A stretch of DNA of 64,000 nt. Origin: Dallia pectoralis. Its lineage: Eukaryota; Chordata; Actinopteri; Esociformes; Umbridae. This document shows, piece after piece, positions 45,881 to 56,399 of the stretch. The stretch is taken from contig CM055761.1 of the NCBI GenBank assembly GCA_029465975.1, positions 4,101,323-4,165,322 on the forward strand, written 5' to 3'. The translations under genes and the position numbers were made by a program. Position 1 is the stretch's first letter. Each line of letters starts with the position of its first letter. The notes beneath the pieces are model-generated. The model had not been told where the DNA came from, did not search any database, and saw nothing but the letters and a program-made list of their open reading frames with translations.

Positions 45881-46359
45881 CGCTGGCGTGGCCCTCTCTC
45901 TCTCCTTTTCTCCCCCACCCCCCAACTTAGCCTGCTTTTTTATTTCCCTTCCTTTTATAAAACTCGTCAGAAATGCAAAATCCGACTGTCATGCAAACAC
46001 ACAATCTGAGCGTGATCGGAATCAAATTCTGGTAAAACCGTAAAAACCCTGAAAAACACTGCATGCGTCTCTTTACCACAAGAAACACCGTAGGTTTAGA
46101 CGAGATGATGTATCTCTGATGGCGTCGTTTCTAATACGGACACGCTTCGTTGCTGGTTGCCTTCGATCTCCCCACTGTTGCAGCAGAACATCTTCTTCGT
46201 AAGACGAAGACATTATTGCCTACACAAATATAGACTAATAAATGGAAATTGAGAAATCCTCAGGGAAAACTGTTAATAGACAACTTTTTTCACTGAGCCT
46301 GTTCACAGAAAAATACGTTGCTTTGCTAGATATCAGCATTTGGGAATCCACAGTGGTGG

Positions 46360-47035
46360 ATTAACTTGATCCTGTTATTTTGGCATTGCTGCTCCTTTAA
46401 GCCTTAAGGTTATAACACACATTTACAAACTGACTCTAATGTCTGGGGTCATTCCTATTTTTTGGAAAACCAATCCCACTACGACTGAATGGGAATTCCA
46501 GTGGCCTAGACAATTATCTTCCTATATCTAAACTGACTTGGCTTGATAAAGTCCTGGGGTCTGTATTAAATATTAAACTATTACTGTTCAGACTGTATGT
46601 AAAGGAAGCGAATTAATGTGAAAATGAATGTGCAACAATGTACATCTGCTCCATCTCCTGCACAAGAATTTGGTTTCACATTCACATGTTGATACTGAGT
46701 GCAAATAAAACAGATCTTTAAATCCAAAAATCGACGTTTGAAGATGTCAAAATTACTAGCCTGGACAGTTTGGTTATATAACGTGTTACTTTCAAAAAAT
46801 ACCAGGGAATCTAGTTGATGACAAGCTGTTTTAAAGAGAAAATCATGCCAGGGGTTTCTATTAAGGCTTGCTGTGATCAAGGTTAAAGTGATTTCAACTA
46901 TCAATATTTATGGAATACCTTACAGAGTAAACTTAAGTTATTAACATTAGTCTCTCTAAGGCAGCTTCCTATTCATGTATCTTCTTTATATCGTTCTGTA
47001 AATATATGGTTAAATAAATGAGGTAAAATCAAAGG
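46360..47035 (+). mobile_element. Degenerate LINE fragment (reverse transcriptase and 3' end)
   Basis: Broken plus-strand frames give peptide pieces of a fish non-LTR reverse transcriptase: LMSGVIPIFWKTNPTTTE, then DNYLPISKLTWLDKVLG. The second matches the conserved YRPIS-type motif of Rex/L2-like LINEs. Further downstream, aaggcagcttcctattcatg tatcttc and atggttaaataaatgagg look like the 3' terminus of such an element. Stops and frameshifts throughout; non-functional. Confidence 0.6.
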
Positions 47036-47067
47036 AGGTTCCATGTGGCATTGTTTGGGCAAATAAC

Positions 47068-47138
47068 CGTATGGTTCGGATTGGTGGGCCAGTACTTGAA
47101 AGGTTGCTGGTTTGAATCCCAGAGCTGACAAGCTTCAA

Positions 47139-47171
<33 letters not shown>
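47068..47171 (+). repeat. tRNA-like dispersed repeat fragment with GT tail
   Basis: gggccagtacttgaaaggtt gctggtttgaatcccagagc resembles a common salmonid-type repeat with a B-box-like ggtttgaatccc. It runs into (GT)n at 47142-47171. Confidence 0.45.
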
Positions 47172-47172
<1 letters not shown>

Positions 47173-47439
47173 ATGAACTGTTCTCAAAATGCATATTCAC
47201 TCAATGTACGCTCAAACATCGCTGGGGTTGGGAAAACGAGATTGCAGATGTAAGCCATCTGGCTTAATGTTGAAAAATGTGTTTTTGCCAAACGATACAG
47301 TAAATTAATTGTCTAGCTGAAATTGTATGTTTGTATCCTGAATTAGACTGAGATCATTTAACGAAAAGAGTTATTGGAATACTCTTGTTTTTCAATGTGG
47401 TTTTGTTAAATTTAAAACTCATATTATGTACATGCTACT

Positions 47440-48575
47440 GATGCACACGTATTTATATGCTACTGATGCACACTTATTTATATACTACTGATGCACACTA
47501 ATTTATATGCTACTGATGCACACTTATTTATATGCTACTGATGCACACTTATTTATATACTACTGACGCACACTAATTTATATGCTACTGATGCACACTT
47601 ATTTATATGCTACTGACGCACACTTATTTATATGCTACTGACGCACACTTATTTATATGCTACTGATGCACACTTATTTATATGCTACTGATGCACACTT
47701 ATTTATATGCTACTGATGCACACTTATTTATATGCTACTGATGCACACTTATTTATATGCTACTGATGCACACTTATTTATATGCTACTGATGCACACTT
47801 ATTTATATACTACTGACGCACACTAATTTATATGCTACTGATGCACACTTATTTATATGCTACTGATGCACACTTATTTGTATGCTACTGATGCACACTT
47901 ATTTATATGCTACTGATGCACACTTATTTGTATGCTACTGATGCACACTTATTTGTATGCTACTGATGCACACTTATTTATATGCTACTGATGCACACTT
48001 ATTTGTATGCTACTGATGCACACTTATTTGTATGCTACTGATGCACACTTATTTGTATGCTACTGATGCACACTTATTTATATGCTACTGATGCACACTT
48101 ATTTATATGCTACTGATGCACACTTATTTATATGCTACTGACGCACACTTATTTATATGCTACTGATGCACACTTATTTATATGCTACTGATGCACACTT
48201 ATTTGTTTGCTACTGATGCAAACTTATTTGTATGCTACTGATGCACACTTATTTATATGCTACTGATGCACACTTATTTGTATGCTACTGATGCAAACTT
48301 ATTTGTATGCTACTGATGCACACTTATTTATATGCTACTGATGCACACTTATTTATATGCTACGTATGCACACTTATTTATATGCTACTGATGCACACTT
48401 ATTTGTTTGCTACTGATGCAAACTTATTTGTATGCTACTGATGCACACTTATTTATATGCTACTGATGCACACTTATTTATATGCTACTGATGCACACTT
48501 ATTTATATGCTACTGATGCACACTTATTTATATGCTACTGATGCACACTTATTTATATACTACTGATGCACACTT
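47440..48575. repeat. 25-bp satellite, about 45 units
   Basis: Longest tandem array here: units of tatgctactgatgcacactt plus attta, with recurring variants (atttg, tatac, gacgca, gcaaac). Variant units are interspersed. Blocks such as tttgctactgatgcaaactt appear more than once, pointing to segmental amplification. Confidence 0.97.
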
Positions 48576-49033
48576 ACAGTATGTACATGCATTTCTGAGA
48601 TGGTGGTCGTTGTGCAAAAACAGCATGTATGTTTATTTAACATCTCTACGTAAAACATTAAAATCAAGTGATTGATTTATAACAGATACTTGTCAGTCAT
48701 AAGCCATTTCCTAAATATCATTGTTGTATTCAGGAAATACCATTATGACTGTGTTTACTGTCAACCAAATAAATGTTACATGTTATTGGTCTCATATTTT
48801 AAACAAAGAAAAAACACACAAACGGAACAAGGACAGCGAACAGCAGCACAAAGTGTAATATGAGGGTGTGAAAGAAAAGACTATAACTTCACAATACAGA
48901 ATAGAAAGTGGGCCTAAGGCAGCAATCACGTTCACACTGCAGACCGTCATCTCTGACAAGGTATCAGATAGACTCATCTTCTCCATAACAATAATGTGCA
49001 GAAACAGGATTTCTGTCTTCAGGAATTAGTGCC
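48576..49033. other. Unique AT-rich DNA
   Basis: Nothing recognised between the 25-bp satellite and the solo LTR. Confidence 0.4.
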
Positions 49034-49410
49034 TGTCACGAATGGTGTGGGGGCGTGGCTACACAGACCTTTCGGTGATTCACTTCCTTGTTTATGTTTT
49101 GTCACTCAGCTGTTTCTGCTTGTAATCAATGGGATATAAGAGGGTCGCGAGCAGTGCACTCATTGCTTCGCATTGTTACATGTCACACGTTATTTTAGAG
49201 GTGAGTGAGATACTACTGTTGTCGTTATATGGGATTTGTGTAAGACGCTATATGCGCACCTTTTATTTCGTTATCAACAGTTTAGTGTTTGTCGCCGTTT
49301 ACGGTTTGTTTTAAGTTGTGTACTTTGGTATGGTTAAATAAACCTGTTAACACGGATACATTGGCTCTGCACCTGGCTTCATCACGCACTACACCCTACG
49401 GTTCGTGACA
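49034..49410 (+). mobile_element. Solo LTR of the non-autonomous element's family
   Basis: 377 bp, tgtcacgaatggtgtggggg...cggttcgtgaca, homologous over its whole length to the complement of the LTRs at 9236 and 11903 but clearly diverged. It is flanked by the 5-bp duplication gtgcc (49029-49033 and 49411-49415), so it arose by insertion followed by LTR-LTR recombination. It keeps the TATA motif (gggatataagag), the donor-like gaggtgagt, the acceptor-like ttatcaacag and aaataaacc. The ATG that opens the internal frame in the complete copy is ctg here. Confidence 0.92.
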
Positions 49411-50743
49411 GTGCCTCCGTTAAGAGTAGTCAAACATTTCCCTCATCTCAGACTCAAACTCACTTGAAGGCACAATGTAAATTAGCCTGCCCTTTAATTT
49501 AAATAGAGCACGCAGGAGAACATTAATTCCATATTTTTTTCTCTCTCCAGAAAAGTAACACAGCAGTGCAGACAGGATTGAAACAGTCAAATGTTCCTCT
49601 GTTTTAATTGGTTTCCTACAGTGGTAACAAAGGAGGTAATTTTTGATGAGCCCAGACCAAATACAATATTCACACTCTTCTGGCCTGTCCTAGTAATTCC
49701 CTGTCAGAAACTTTTTTTATTCAAGCTACTATATAGATGTATAGTCAGATATACAGCATTGTTCTGCATACTGATTACTCACTGTTTGTATTGTTGCGAG
49801 GCGAGGCCTTTTCACAAAGGCTTAATTAACAGTGATAGTAAGAGCTTTTATTGCATGTGATAGAACAGAAATTAGCCAATTAATTTTGCATGTAGAAATA
49901 CAAATGTCTGGATTTTATTGTGCTAGACTGTCAATATTTCAGATTCTAGCAAATCCGGTTTACGGTTTATTAATTTTATTCTGAAAAAGTTAAGCTTTAT
50001 GGTAAAAAAAGGATGTTTGTTCTGTGGTTTCTTTCTGAAAAAACAGTGTTTCAAATCACACTGTACTCCATATCTTTTTGCACTGCACTTTTGCACTTTT
50101 GATTGGATGCAAACTGGCCAAGACCTATGCTGCTCTCTGCTGGTGGTAGATTGCAACTACAATATCAAACCAATTGTTTAAATGTTAGCTATTTAGTCAT
50201 TAAGCCATTCTAATGAATTAATATTTGAATTCATATTTTGAGCATTAGAAATAAATAAATATGTATTCATATATTTCACAGTTTCCAAGAATCTCCTCCC
50301 CCTGAAACACTGATAATAAAGCGCTCAGAATTAAACCATTTTATATTAGCAGAAGACAGCTATAGATCTATTTACTCCGATATTTACTACACAATAACGT
50401 AATATTTGTACTCAAATCTGAGGGTTGAGTACTCACTCACTCACCATTTTTCATTAAAATACTGCTTATTGTTATGTTGATCTCCATCCCTGGGCAGCAG
50501 ACTAAGGACCAATTCCAAGTGCTGCCAGAATCCCAGATGCTTCAGTTCTCTCTATAGTTCCCTGAAAAAAGCCCACTTGTCAAGCTGTCAGCAGACAGGG
50601 CAGGCTGAAAGAAGTGATAGCAGGAGGCCACTGCAGGTGTACATGCAGATGGTTCGTGATTAGTGTGTACAGGTGTGTGGAGTCAAGAATTTGATTGGTT
50701 CACTTTACTAGTTGGTGTGCTGTTAACGACGTGACATCATTGG
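49411..50743. other. Unique AT-rich DNA upstream of the glutamine synthetase locus
   Basis: Single-copy sequence; no gene recognised. The portion 49430-49540 (ggcacaatgtaaattagcct, tttaatttaaatagagcacg) has a conserved-noncoding look. Confidence 0.35.
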
Positions 50744-51560
50744 GGGTGCTGTTGAGGTGCTGTTGAGGTGCTGTTGTGGTGCTGTTGTGGTGCTGTTGAG
50801 GTGCTGTTGTGGTGCTTTTGAGTTGCTGTTGAGGTGCTGTTGTGGTGCTGTTGAGGTGCTGTTGAGGTGCTGTTGAGGTGCTGTTGAGGTGCTGTTGAGG
50901 TGCTGTTGAGGTGCTGTTGTGGTGCTGTTGTGGTGCTGTTGTGGTGCTGTTGTGGTGCTGTTGAGGTGCTGTTGAGGTGCTGTTGTGGTGCTGTTGAGGT
51001 GCTGTTGGGGTGCTGTTGGGGTGCTGTTGGGGTGCTGTTGAGGTGCTGTTGTGGTGCTGTTGAGGTGCTGTTGTGGTGCTGTTGAGGTGCTGTTGAGGTG
51101 CTGTTGAGGTGCTGTTGAGGTGCTGTTGTGGTGCTGTTGTGGTGCTGTTGTGGTGCTGTTGAGGTGCTGTTGGGGTGCTGTTGGGGTGCTGTTGAGGTGC
51201 TGTTGAGGTGCTGTTGTGGTGCTGTTGTGGTGCTGTTGAGGTGCTGTTGAGGTGCTGTTGAGGTGCTGTTGAGGTGCTGTTGAGGTGCTGTTGAGGTGCT
51301 GTTGAGGTGCTGTTGAGGTGCTGTTGAGGTGCTGTTGAGGTGCTGTTGAGGTGCTGTTGAGGTGCTGTTGAGGTGCTGTTGAGGTGCTGTTGTGGTGCTG
51401 TTGAGGTTCTGTTGTGGTGCTGTTGAGGTGCTGTTGAGGTGCTGTTGTGGTGCTGTTGAGGTGCTGTTGTGGTGCTGTTGTGGTGCTGTTGAGGTGCTGT
51501 TGAGGTGCTGTTGAGGTGCTGTTGTGGTGCTGTTGTGGTGCTGTTGCGGTGTTGTTGAGG
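50744..51560. repeat. 12-bp minisatellite, about 68 units
   Basis: Unit ggtgctgttgag with frequent ggtgctgttgtg and occasional ggtgctgttggg variants. The period is divisible by three and stop-free, giving 280-300 codon frames on the minus strand (QQHLNSTSTAP peptides) that I regard as artefacts. It ends about 0.5 kb upstream of the glutamine synthetase promoter. Confidence 0.95.
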
Positions 51561-51865
51561 GGTTGTTTAGGTGTGGGTGTTGTTGAGGCATTAATGTGTC
51601 TATTGGGTTTTGAGCATTTTGCAGAACATTTATGCACCTTTTCTGGTCTGTTTGACTTGCAAGAGGAATGTTTTCAGGAGGTGTCTGACCAAAAACCTAT
51701 AGGCCTGTATAAATTATGTTATATTTGATCCGCTCTCATGTTGAATTTTTTTTGATTCGTGTGTTTCCTGGTACTCTATACGAAACCATGTGTGAATTAC
51801 GTTTTTTATTTTATTCGATGTTGGGATTCGTCTGTAAGTACAAAAAAAATAATAATTACTATCTA

Positions 51866-51988
51866 ACAACACTAGAAGTTGCTAGAATAATTACTTTATA
51901 ACACCACTAGAGGGCGCTAGAATAATTACTTTCTAACACCACTAGAGGGCGCTAGAATAATTACTTTCTAACACCACTAGAGGGCGCT
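51866..51988 (+). promoter_or_regulatory. 35-bp tandem repeat with CTCF-like cores
   Basis: Three exact units at 51901, 51936 and 51971, plus one degenerate unit at 51866, all with a 35-bp period. Each good unit contains acaccactagagggcgct. Its core ccactagagggcgc agrees closely with the vertebrate CTCF consensus as I remember it. The array lies about 45-130 bp upstream of the CCAAT box of the glutamine synthetase gene. CTCF binding is an inference. Confidence 0.6.
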
Positions 51989-52031
51989 GTGAGGATCTAC
52001 GAGTCAGCTGCGGGATTACGTTTCCTTCTAA

Positions 52032-52072
52032 CCAATCACAGGCGAGGGAATCCTAGATATCTTTTATAAATA
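52032..52072 (+). promoter_or_regulatory. Core promoter of glutamine synthetase gene
   Basis: A CCAAT box at 52032-52036 (aaccaatcac) and a TATA box at 52065-52072 (tataaata), 33 bp apart, upstream of a probable noncoding first exon. Transcription would start near 52096. Confidence 0.65.
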
Positions 52073-52095
52073 GGACCGACTGGACACTTTTCAAG

Positions 52096-52184
52096 GAAAA
52101 GGATGAAAGAAAAACTATCGGGAATATACGAAACATTCACAGAAGGCTGTAACAGGCTTTTGGTCATATTCCCTACTCAATAAA
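52096..52184 (+). other. Probable noncoding exon 1 of glutamine synthetase gene
   Basis: From the expected start downstream of the TATA box to a consensus splice donor aaa|gtaagt at 52184/52185. Vertebrate glutamine synthetase genes commonly have an untranslated first exon. Intron 1 would run to the acceptor ttttccag at 52916 and contains a GA-rich patch (52759-52815). The exact start is an estimate. Confidence 0.5.
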
Positions 52185-52929
52185 GTAAGTCGGGTTTTAC
52201 TTTTAGAGTGCTTGAAGTGAACGAATTCGGCAATGTCCTTGTGCATGTTAATAATACTTTAATTTGTTTTGCATTTTTGTCTATGTAGTTTCGCATCTGG
52301 TCGTATTTGCGGGTTGTTATTCATTTTCTGACTCCTATATGTGTGGTTATAATGCGTGTATTAAGCCGTTCGTTTGTAGTAAATAATAAAGTACTAATAA
52401 AGCAAACCAATCAAAGCGTTCATTAGAGAATACGCTTCTAGTAATTAAAATTAATATAATTTAATAGTTAGTATTTCAGGTTCTTTGTCGCCCGGTCTTT
52501 CCTCTATTTAAATCCCCTCATAGATTTAAATCGATCTCGACAGTCTTGATTTCCCACCATATTTTGGGAACTATGTTTAGGCACTCGATGATACAAAAGT
52601 TTTTTTATCGTTCAATATAAATATATAATTGTTTTATTTTCGAAACATTTCGTGTTGCGTAAATTGCCGGATTTGGCGAAATGAATTAACCCATGTTTGT
52701 GTGACACAAGCTGCAGCAGATAGTTTGCTTCCGCATTTAACCAAACCCCCTATGAGAGGTAGAGAGAGACAGACAGAGAGAGAGAGAGGGCAATGGAAAG
52801 ACACAGAGAGAGAGGACTAGTGCGTCTCATCTTATTTATAAAAAATTATGGGAAAATTGGTCAAAGTGTTCAAAGCAATTTAACAATCACGTGTTGATTA
52901 TTTTTAGATTTTCCAGGTTCTCTGTGAAA

Positions 52930-55273
52930 ATGGCCACGTCGGAGAGTGCACGTTTGAGTAAAGCTGTTAAACAGCAGTATATGGATCTCCCACAAGGAGA
53001 TAAGGTCCAGGCCATGTACATCTGGATAGATGGGACTGGAGAGGGTCTCCGCTGCAAAACCAGAACTCTGGACTCTGAACCAAAGACCTTTAAAGGTAAC
53101 ATCTCACTAAATTGCGCAACTGTTTACCTGGAATTTATCTGCTCCAGAATAAATGGATAAGAAAATACACCCTTGTGACAACAAAGGTTTTCGCAAAACA
53201 AGCATTTACAATTCCAGTTAAAAAGACAGGGTTCATAATCATTGATTTACACCCTGAAAACTGACCTAATGTATTTAAATACCCTATTTGCTTATCAAAT
53301 GATCTTTCCTTTCAGAGCTACCAGAGTGGAACTTTGATGGGTCCAGTACCTACCAGTCAGAGGGGTCAAACAGTGACATGTACCTTATCCCAGCTGCCAT
53401 GTTTAGAGACCCATTCAGAAAAGATCCCAACAAACTGGTCTTGTGTGAAGTGCTGAAATACAACAACAAGCCTGCAGGTAAGCATATTGGTGTTATTAGA
53501 GTATATATATATTATTATTAGAGTACTAAAGTAAGAAAAAAATTGCAACTGTTTGTTGTATTTGTTTGGATACACATGAATAATACCACCCCTTGTGACT
53601 TAACTTTTTAAAAATGGTTGTCATCCAGTCTTGGTATCTAGTTGAACCCAAGCCACACAGGGTTTCATGACCAACGATTCAGTGTGTGTTTCGATGTTCT
53701 CCAGAAACCAATCTCCGTCAGACATGTAAGAAGATCATGGAGATGGTGGAGAACCAGGTGCCATGGTTCGGCATGGAACAGGAGTACACCATCCTGGGAA
53801 CAGACGGACATCCTTTCGGTTGGCCATCCAACGGCTTCCCTGGTCCACAAGGTACGTTTTAACGGTGTTCGATTTCATTAACTAGTTCCATTTGTAGTAC
53901 ATTGTAGTGTATTAAAACTGCTTAAACTTACCACTGCTAAAAAAATGTTTTTTCATCTGAACAGGGCCCTACTATTGTGGCGTGGGAGCTGACAAGGCGT
54001 ATGGTAGAGACATTGTGGAAGCCCACTATAGAGCCTGTCTTTATGCCGGGGTTCTAATCTGTGGCACCAATGCTGAAGTCATGCCAGCTCAGGTAAAAAT
54101 GACTTCTGGTAATAAAAAAAAAGAAAAATCCATTCGGGCCCAGTTTCACAGGCATGGATTGCGGGTAGAAATATCATGGCATACTTCATAGGATTACATT
54201 TAATCTGTCGTGAAAGGTGCCGTCAACTGTTTTAAGCTTCATAGCGAAGGTTGTTGGTTCTTATCTCTGACTTTTAAGCTTGTATGAACGTTGTCTTCCA
54301 GTGGGAGTACCAGGTGGGTCCATGTGTCGGGATCAGCATGGCAGACCACCTGTGGGTATCTCGTTTCATCCTCCACCGGGTGTGTGAGGACTTCGGCGTG
54401 GTGGCCTCCTTTGACCCGAAACCCATCACTGGAAATTGGAACGGCGCCGGCTGCCACACCAACTTCAGCACCAAGGAAATGAGGAACGAGGGTGGACTAA
54501 GGTGGGCTTGGGTTAAAGGGATAGTTAATCTAGTTTTGTGCTAGTGTTGTGCTTGTTGGTGATTGTCCCCAAAACGTTTAGGTATTTAGAGAAAAGTAGC
54601 TGCAACAATGGCATGGTCCCTGCAATAGATAAATGCACGTTTTTCTGGGCATTTGTTAAAGTATATTAAAGACAAAATGAGAATCCATTCAAGAAATCCA
54701 AATGCCATTTTCAAGGGTCTTATTAGTCAGTGTTGACTCTACCCAGAATGAGGCTGGTTTTGTGGTGTTGTGTAACCACCATAACATTTTATTTACTTGT
54801 TTATTTCACCACAACCACAGCTTTCCGGCTAATTTCCATAGATTTATGTCAAGGCCTATATTTTCATTGTACACCTGAAAAATGCATAATTTGTGGGTTC
54901 AATCTGTCCGGGCAAACCAGACCATAAGGTTTAACGTTCCTCCTGTCCACTCAGGGCTATCGAGGATTCCATCGAGAAGCTGGGGAAGAGGCACGCCTAC
55001 CACATTCGTGCCTACGATCCAAAGGGCGGGCTGGACAACGCCCGGCGCTTGACCGGTCACCATGAAACGTCCAACATCCACGAGTTCTCGGCCGGCGTGG
55101 CGAACCGCGGTGCCAGCATCCGTATCCCGCGCTCGGTGGGTCAGGAAAAGATGGGCTACTTCGAGGACCGTCGTCCGTCTGCTAACTGCGACCCGTACGC
55201 GGTCACGGAAGCTCTGATACGCACATGTTTGCTTAGTGAAGAAGGGGATGTGCCCGTTGAATACGGAAAATGA
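52930..55273 (+). CDS. glul: Glutamine synthetase (glutamate-ammonia ligase), 6 coding exons
   Basis: Joins ammonia and glutamate using ATP to make glutamine; a cytosolic decameric enzyme for ammonia detoxification and neurotransmitter recycling. Coding exons: 52930-53095, 53316-53477, 53705-53851, 53965-54092, 54302-54501, 54955-55273. All introns are GT-AG and the phases join into 373 codons, the usual vertebrate length. The start sits in gtgaaaATGg. An N-terminal beta-grasp domain (IWIDGTGEGLR) is followed by the catalytic domain. Metal and substrate residues are in their expected places: Glu 134 and Glu 136 (WFGMEQEY), Glu 196, Glu 203, His 253 (NGAGCHTNFST), Glu 305 (HHETSN), Arg 324, Glu 338 and Arg 341 (YFEDRRPSANCDP). 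Unusual against the animal sequences I remember: Val 210 (GPCVGI; normally Glu), Ala 215, Ser 221, Met 334 and the tail VPVEYGK. No frame break. Which fish paralogue this is cannot be told from the window. Confidence 0.97.
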
Positions 55274-56399
55274 ACTAAACACCCCTTTTGGCTACAATCC
55301 TCCCTTTCCACCTAATGTTATCTTAGTTTCAATTGTTTGTGGCTACATGCAAACTTCTTGTATATTGCAAGTCTTGACCGTTCTTACATGCTTGATGCAT
55401 TCCGCAGGGTAGTCCTGTGCCTTTTTATCTATTTCTGCCAACATTCCACTTTTTATTCCCATGGACCAGATGTTTTCTGCACATGCCAGTTTTCCATATG
55501 TAGTTCTAGTTTCTGTATCAATCTGCTACTCTGCTTGTAAACTGATTTACTAATGTTCGTAAATGTGTGGATATTTACTGTCTACATTTGACTGTATTAG
55601 GGGCCAGTTTGAAATAACTACAGTTTACTGTTATACGGGCAGTTTGAAACCTGTTTTTATTATACAAGTGACAGAACGTGTCTTTTGTAACATAAAACTA
55701 ATATTTTCACCATAATCTTTCTTGTTTGACTTAAACGGTATTAATTCACGAATGTGATCAACGCGAAATTTATCGGCTTCAACAGCCATCTAAAGAGAGA
55801 AGATGCATACATATTGTGAAACCTGGAATTTTAAGTGATTTTTGTTTTATAAATGTTTTTAAACGTAGTAAATACCTAAAGACATTGAAAATACTACAAG
55901 GATGTAACGTGTAGTCACACATCTGTCATTTAACTTATTTGACACTTCGGCATATTCAATGTTGCCTAACTGCAGATTGCAAATGATCTGTGTCCCTGTT
56001 GGTCCAGTACTTAGTATATTATTTTTATTTAGCAGAGAATGTGGTTGAATATATGAGTACAGCCGGCCATTATTTACAGCTGAAGGACAGGGTGAGGTAA
56101 CCAGGAACTGGAAGCTGCCGGTAATGTTATGTCAATCAAAGTCAACGTGTCCCCTAAAGTGTAAAGTAAATATGGAGTACTGACTACGGAACCACCCTTA
56201 AGGCTCCAAGGAAACCCCTTACAGTGGAACCGTCGTCAAAGCAATCTCTAAGTTAAGATTTCATGATACTCAACCAGGTTCAAGTGTTTTATACATCATG
56301 TTTCTAAGTAAGGTTAAGACTGGTCTGGGGGGAATCCCCTTTACAAGATATATGCAGTTATAAGCTTCTCGGATTTTAAACATATTTTTATAAAATAAA
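55274..56399 (+). other. Candidate 3' UTR of glutamine synthetase gene
   Basis: AT-rich DNA after the stop, without tandem repeats. The best polyadenylation signal I find is AATAAA at 56394-56399, giving a UTR of about 1.1 kb; earlier weaker variants are possible. Confidence 0.4.

Noticed and set aside
47440..48575. CRISPR-like array
   Set aside because: Units abut directly with no unique spacers, and the DNA is vertebrate; it is a satellite.
50723..51637. A 304-codon frame on the minus strand (QQHLNSTSTAP repeats)
   Set aside because: It follows entirely from a stop-free 12-bp minisatellite. A second frame over the same DNA is equally open, and there is no promoter, splice or non-repetitive coding part.
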